Of a stretch of DNA of 33,073 bases, positions 29,450 through 33,073 are shown one piece after another; the stretch's first letter is position 1, and each line of letters opens with the position of its first letter. A program made the position numbers and the translations under genes. Below the pieces are notes generated by a model, which was not told the origin of the DNA, made no database searches, and worked only from the letters and a program-made list of their open reading frames with translations. The stretch is from Streptomyces sp. SID10853 (GTDB lineage: Bacteria > Actinomycetota > Actinomycetes > Streptomycetales > Streptomycetaceae), in assembly GCF_010548145.1 (NCBI RefSeq), contig NZ_JAAGLN010000060.1:1-33073 (forward strand), given 5' to 3'.

Positions 29450-31174
29450 TCACACCAGCCGTACCGGTTTCTCCGCGCGTACGCCCACCGCCGTCAGCCA
29501 CCCTCGCAACGGCCCGTCGTCGCCGTCCTCCACCAGGCTCATCACATGCCCGCCCAGGTCCGCCCTGCGCTCGCCGCCCACCAGCAGCGCGGGGCCGTCC
29601 AGCCAGTCGAGGCCGGGTGCCGCCCCGGCCGTGTCCACCGCCGCGCAGCAGACCATCGCGGTGACATGGTCGGCGAGCAGATCGCGCCCGGTACGGGGCG
29701 GCTGGAGCGGGAAGAGCGGGATCGCCCCGGTGTCCCAGAGCTCCTCGCCCTCCAGGGTGCCGCCCGGCATGCGGGGCGGCGCCGCGGCCTCCTCACGGGC
29801 GACCTCAGCGGTGACGGCGGCCGCCAGCGTCTCCGTGTCGTCGGCCGCGAGATGGTCCAGGACCCGGGCCAGCGTCGGATCGCCGGGCCCGCCGGGACCG
29901 CCCGCATCGCCGGACGCATCGGGGCCCGCCCCGGCTGTGCGGCGCACGCCCAGCTGGTCGAGGACGCGGTGCAGCCTGGCCGCTTCCGTACGCCATTTAC
30001 GGTCGACGACCTCTTCCGGATACTGCTGCCAGTCCACCGGGGACCAGTCGGGGCCGGTCTCGGCCGGGCCTCCGTGGAAGAGCCTGGCCGCGAGGAGGGA
30101 TGTGGCCGCGTCGACCGCGCCCGGCTCCTCCAGCAGGTCACAGGCGGGGCGCTCGCCCAGCCGGGACGTGAACCCCTCGGCGAGACGGTCCCTGCGCGAC
30201 AGTTCGGTGAGCGCGGAGACCACCCCGGCGTCGAGCCGGGAGGGCCAGCGGCCCATCCGCCAGGCGGGCAGCGCGACCCGGGTCAGCAGCCGGTCCCAGC
30301 CCGCGTAGGCCAGGCCCACCTGCTCCTGGGCGACGATCCGCAGCCCGTAATCCACAGCCTGTGCGCGGTCCGATGCCGCCGCCGCGACCCCGCGTTCCAT
30401 CTCGGCCGCATGGCCACGGCAGCTGCGCAGCAGCAGCCGGGCGACCCAGCCGATGAAGCCGTACGCCACTCGTCGCACCGGGCCGAGCCCGGCCCTGGAC
30501 GAGACGGCGACCGCCGCGTCCAGACCCCGTACGAACCGGCGCGAGGCCGCGATGTCGGGGTGCGCGGAGGGTCCCGTACCGGCGATGACGGGAGCGAGGA
30601 GGGCCCGCAGCTCGGCCACCCGCATCCACCACAGGAAGGGCGAGCCGATGACCAGCACGGGGGCGTCCGCCTCCCGGCGGGACCGTATCGACCGGCCGCG
30701 CCCGGCGCCCGGCCGTCCCCCGGATATGGACTGGGCGGTGGGGTGCGAGCGGTCCTCGAGCCAGCTGTCGCAGTCGGGCGTCAGCGCTATCGCCGACGGC
30801 ACAGGCACTTCGAGCCGGTCCGCGAGGTCCCGCACCATCCGGTGCAGGTCGGGCGCGGACTTCTCGGTCAGTGCCACCGTCGGGCTGACGGCCGGCCCGG
30901 CCCTGGCGATCACGGTCCCGACGACGGCGGCCGTCCCCAGCACTACCAGCGCGAACCCTGTCACCACCCACCGCGCGACGTCCCAACTCCCGCCGCTGAG
31001 GCGGCCCATGGCACCGCCGGCCAGCAGCACGACCGCTGCCGCCGCCGGCAGCAGCGCGACGGCCAGGGCTCTGCCCCGGACCGCCAGAACAGCCAGCGCA
31101 TGAGCGCGTGCGCCCTGCGCACCCCGCTTGGCACGCGGATTCACCTGCGCGTCGTTCGTACGGTTCTCGGACAC
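29450..31174 (-). CDS. Membrane protein with degenerate M48-peptidase-like domain (574 aa)
   Basis: Two membrane helices (about 37-58 and 68-90) precede a cytoplasmic-looking domain. The order of elements resembles M48 (HtpX/Ste24-like) peptidases: LHRMVRDLADRLEVPVPSAI then a VLVIGSPFLWWMRVAELRALLAPVIAG stretch. In M48 enzymes the ELRALLA is followed by HExxH; here the motif reads PVIAG, so zinc binding and catalysis are probably lost. The C-terminal half has Ala/Gly/Pro-rich linkers and no motif that I know. The start is the GTG at 31174; the Shine-Dalgarno GAGGGGGG is rather far (about 12 bases). The gene lies between purD and the dimethylformamidase-like gene. The M48 relation is inferred. 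Confidence 0.7.
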   Translation of the reverse strand: MSENRTNDAQVNPRAKRGAQGARAHALAVLAVRGRALAVALLPAAAAVVLLAGGAMGRLSGGSWDVARWVVTGFALVVLGTAAVVGTVIARAGPAVSPTVALTEKSAPDLHRMVRDLADRLEVPVPSAIALTPDCDSWLEDRSHPTAQSISGGRPGAGRGRSIRSRREADAPVLVIGSPFLWWMRVAELRALLAPVIAGTGPSAHPDIAASRRFVRGLDAAVAVSSRAGLGPVRRVAYGFIGWVARLLLRSCRGHAAEMERGVAAAASDRAQAVDYGLRIVAQEQVGLAYAGWDRLLTRVALPAWRMGRWPSRLDAGVVSALTELSRRDRLAEGFTSRLGERPACDLLEEPGAVDAATSLLAARLFHGGPAETGPDWSPVDWQQYPEEVVDRKWRTEAARLHRVLDQLGVRRTAGAGPDASGDAGGPGGPGDPTLARVLDHLAADDTETLAAAVTAEVAREEAAAPPRMPGGTLEGEELWDTGAIPLFPLQPPRTGRDLLADHVTAMVCCAAVDTAGAAPGLDWLDGPALLVGGERRADLGGHVMSLVEDGDDGPLRGWLTAVGVRAEKPVRLV

Positions 31175-31363
31175 GGCTGGACGTCACCCCCCTCTGCCCT
31201 TGCGACGGCTTTGCTCACTCCCCCACTGTGGCACCCGCCACTGACATCGCAATGCCGGTGGGCCAAGTGCCGGAACGCCTGCGCCGCAGACTAGTTGGGG
31301 ACCCGGCAAGCGTCATCCGGATGGGGCAGTCGTCACTCGATGGAATGGCTTTGGGTAAAGGTG

Positions 31364-31381
31364 CTGACGGAAAGCCGTCAG
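31364..31381 (-). terminator. Hairpin at the purD stop codon
   Basis: CTGACGG and CCGTCAG form 7-bp arms around AAAG, with the purD stop codon inside one arm. A short CTTT follows on the minus strand. It may attenuate transcription into the M48-like gene. Confidence 0.45.
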
Positions 31382-32628
31382 ATGGCTGCGGCTTTCGCCG
31401 CGATGTCCGTACGGTGCTGTGCCCCGTCGAGCCGCACCCTGCTCAGCGCGGTGTACGCCCGCTCACGGGCCTCTCCCAGATCGGCGCCGGTCGCGGTCAC
31501 GGAGAGGACCCGGCCGCCCGCGCTCACCACCGCGTCGCCGGCCTGCCTGGTCCCGGCGTGCAGCACATACGCATGGGGCGCGTCCTGGGCGGCCACCTCG
31601 TCGAGACCGCCGATGGGGTCACCGGTGCGTGGGGTGTCCGGGTAGTTGTGCGAGGCGATGACGACGGTGACCGCGGCCTCGTCGCGCCAGTTCAGCGGGG
31701 GGACCGTGTCGAGGGTGCCGTTGGCCGCGTTCAGCAGAACACCGGCCAGCGGTGTCTTCAGCCTGGCCAGCACGACCTGGGTCTCGGGGTCACCGAACCG
31801 GGCGTTGAACTCGATGACCCGCACCCCGCGTGAGGTGATCGCGAGCCCCGCGTACAGCAGTCCAGCGAAGGGCGTACCCCGGCGGCGCAGCTCGTCGACG
31901 GTCGGCTGGAGCACCGTCTGCATGACCTCGTCGACCAGCTTGGGGTCGGCCCAGGGGAGCGGCGAGTACGCACCCATGCCGCCGGTGTTGGGCCCTTCGT
32001 CGCCGTCGAGCGCGCGCTTGAAGTCCTGCGCGGGCTGGAGCGGAAGGACGGTCACCCCGTCCGAGATCGCGAAGAGCGAGACCTCCGGGCCGTCCAGGAA
32101 CTCCTCGATGACCACCCGGCCGCAGGCCAGCGCGTGGGCGCGGGCGGCTGCGACGTCCTCCGTCACGACGACCCCCTTGCCCGCGGCGAGGCCGTCGTCC
32201 TTCACCACGTACGGGGCGCCGAAGGCGTCGAGCGCCGCGTCGATCTGCGCGGGGGTGGTGCAGACGTAGGCACGGGCGGTGGGGACGTTCGCCCCCGCCA
32301 TCACATCCTTGGCGAACGCCTTGGAACCCTCCAGCTGCGCGGCTTCCCGGCTCGGCCCGAAGCACGGGATGCCCGCCTCCCGTACCGCGTCGGCGACACC
32401 GGCGACCAGAGGCGCCTCGGGGCCGACGACGACGAGGCCGGCGCCGAGCCGGACCGCGAGCCGGGCGACGTCCGCGCCGTCCAGCGCGTCCACCGCGTGC
32501 AGCTCGGCCACTTCCGCGATGCCGGCGTTACCCGGGGCGCAGTGGAGAGAGGTGACCTCGGGGTCGAGGGAAAGAGAGCGGCACAGGGCGTGTTCGCGGG
32601 CACCGCCGCCGATGACAAGGACCTTCAC
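31378..32628 (-). CDS. purD: Phosphoribosylamine-glycine ligase (GAR synthetase, 416 aa)
   Basis: Joins phosphoribosylamine and glycine with ATP, step 2 of purine synthesis. Motifs are VLVIGGGAREHALC at the N-terminus, the GNAGIAE turn, VVVGPEAPL, the ATP-grasp elements VVKDDGLAAGKGVVV and EEFLDGPEVSLF, GPNTGGMGAYSP, and FNARFGDPETQ. The start is the GTG at 32628 (K-V-L-V-I-G-G-G follows). A longer in-frame reading to 32760 would run through a tandem repeat and is rejected. The Shine-Dalgarno signal is weak. Confidence 0.97.
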   Translation of the reverse strand: MKVLVIGGGAREHALCRSLSLDPEVTSLHCAPGNAGIAEVAELHAVDALDGADVARLAVRLGAGLVVVGPEAPLVAGVADAVREAGIPCFGPSREAAQLEGSKAFAKDVMAGANVPTARAYVCTTPAQIDAALDAFGAPYVVKDDGLAAGKGVVVTEDVAAARAHALACGRVVIEEFLDGPEVSLFAISDGVTVLPLQPAQDFKRALDGDEGPNTGGMGAYSPLPWADPKLVDEVMQTVLQPTVDELRRRGTPFAGLLYAGLAITSRGVRVIEFNARFGDPETQVVLARLKTPLAGVLLNAANGTLDTVPPLNWRDEAAVTVVIASHNYPDTPRTGDPIGGLDEVAAQDAPHAYVLHAGTRQAGDAVVSAGGRVLSVTATGADLGEARERAYTALSRVRLDGAQHRTDIAAKAAAI

Positions 32629-32728
32629 GGTGCGAAGCCTAGCCCGCGCACCTGGCCCGGCCGGGCGCGGGCCTTGTGCGGGCCGCCGAACCGGACGGCC
32701 GGGTGTGCTCGTAGATTCCTCCACGTCC

Positions 32729-32823
32729 GCGGCGGAACTCGTCCGCAGCGGAACCCGCACGCGACGGAACCCGCACGCGACGGAACTCCTCCGCGGAGGA
32801 ACTTCGCGCGGCGGACTTCTGCA
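32729..32823. repeat. 16-bp tandem repeat upstream of purD
   Basis: Six units close to GCGRCGGAACYCGYMC start at 32729, 32745, 32761, 32777, 32793 and 32808 (the fifth is 15 bases). They occupy the gap between the dnaX end and the purD start, about 100 bases before the purD GTG. Confidence 0.88.
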
Positions 32824-32836
32824 CCGGGTCGGCCGG

Positions 32837-33073
32837 CTACTCGTTCGTGTACTCCTCCACCACGGTCGCCCCCAGCTCGCGCACGATCAGGTCGTGGCCG
32901 GAGAGCGCCGAGTCGACCAGGTCGGGATCGTCGTCCTCGGGGGTGTCGTCCTCCAGCGAGACCGGGGGCGGCCCGTCCGGCTCCGGCGGCGGCTCGGGCT
33001 CCCGGAACGCCTGCGGCCGCCGGCGCTGCGAGGGCTCCGGGGCGGGTGGCTGCTGTACGGGACCGGGCGCGGC
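32837..33073 (-). CDS. dnaX: C-terminal end of DNA polymerase III subunit gamma/tau (partial, 78 aa)
   Basis: An open frame reaches the window edge and ends at the TAG at 32837-32839. It encodes a Pro/Gln/Glu-rich linker, an acidic segment (SLEDD and DDDPDL) and the terminus GHDLIVRELGATVVEEYTNE. This terminal block is what I recall for the C-terminus of streptomycete DnaX, which lies next to purD in these genomes. DnaX is the clamp-loader subunit; only its tail, downstream of the ATPase and domain III, is inside the window. The codon usage is typical of high-GC coding sequence. The identification rests on the tail and synteny only. Confidence 0.75.
   Translation of the reverse strand, partial: AAPGPVQQPPAPEPSQRRRPQAFREPEPPPEPDGPPPVSLEDDTPEDDDPDLVDSALSGHDLIVRELGATVVEEYTNE

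Noticed and set aside
29387..31294. Plus-strand frame of 635 codons opposite the M48-like gene
   Set aside because: It begins inside the 15-bp repeat and is antisense to a protein with clear membrane helices.
32639..32824. Minus-strand 61-codon frame between dnaX and purD
   Set aside because: It is made of the 16-bp tandem repeat (EEFRR/DEFRR-like pattern) and lacks a ribosome-binding site.

Overview
The window reads as chromosomal core DNA from a Streptomyces or very close relative. GC content is very high, GTG starts are common, genes carry strong Shine-Dalgarno sequences, and the gene set is typical: bldC, valine/leucine dehydrogenase (vdh), DUF3073, an Lsr2-like protein, HrpA helicase, a DUF6274-like peptide and a mycothiol-dependent isomerase family protein. 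The order matches, as far as I remember it, the hrpA-bldC-vdh-purM-purF ... purL-purQ-purS-lsr2-like ... purC ... purD-dnaX stretch of streptomycete chromosomes. I see no transposase, integrase, phage gene or CRISPR array.

Layout, left to right. 129-2144: a small zincin-type metallopeptidase and a divergent membrane-anchored metallophosphoesterase. 2259-2573: tRNA-Glu, tRNA-Asp and tRNA-Phe with a terminator. 2634-7737: a membrane protein of ABC-2 permease type, then divergent hrpA. 7847-7921: a second, identical tRNA-Asp with a very strong terminator. 8125-8970: a 55-residue peptide gene and convergent bldC. 9503-12186: a conserved protein of unknown function, vdh and a DUF3073 gene. 12418-15077: purF-purM on the minus strand. 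15157-17423: a two-domain META lipoprotein, a mycothiol-dependent isomerase-like protein and a DUF805 membrane protein. 17581-20788: purS-purQ-purL, translationally coupled by 4-base overlaps. 21163-21480: an Lsr2-like nucleoid protein. 21728-21958: two tRNA-Gly genes, one of them structurally odd. 22212-26339: an ABC exporter (ATPase and permease) with a LuxR-type two-component system, followed by a further tRNA-Gly. 26535-32628: purC, a dimethylformamidase-like protein, a degenerate M48-like membrane protein and purD. 32837-33073: the last 78 codons of what looks like dnaX.

The unifying theme is purine biosynthesis. PurF (step 1), PurD (step 2), the three-part PurSQL complex (FGAM synthetase), PurM (AIR synthetase) and PurC (SAICAR synthetase) all lie on the minus strand but in at least four separate transcription units with unrelated genes between them. 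The rest is developmental and nucleoid regulation (BldC, Lsr2-like), amino-acid catabolism (Vdh) and seven tRNA genes.

The most interesting observations are these: (i) a tRNA-Gly(UCC) whose D-loop/T-loop elbow has lost canonical residues on both sides, reminiscent of tRNA-Gly species dedicated to cell-wall synthesis; (ii) the ABC exporter/two-component operon sitting between perfect 86-bp direct repeats made of tRNA-Gly(GCC) genes, with a perfect 16-bp palindrome in front of it; (iii) five GACAA motifs at an exact 11-bp period upstream of the Lsr2-like gene; and (iv) several intergenic regions filled with short 15-17 bp tandem repeats.
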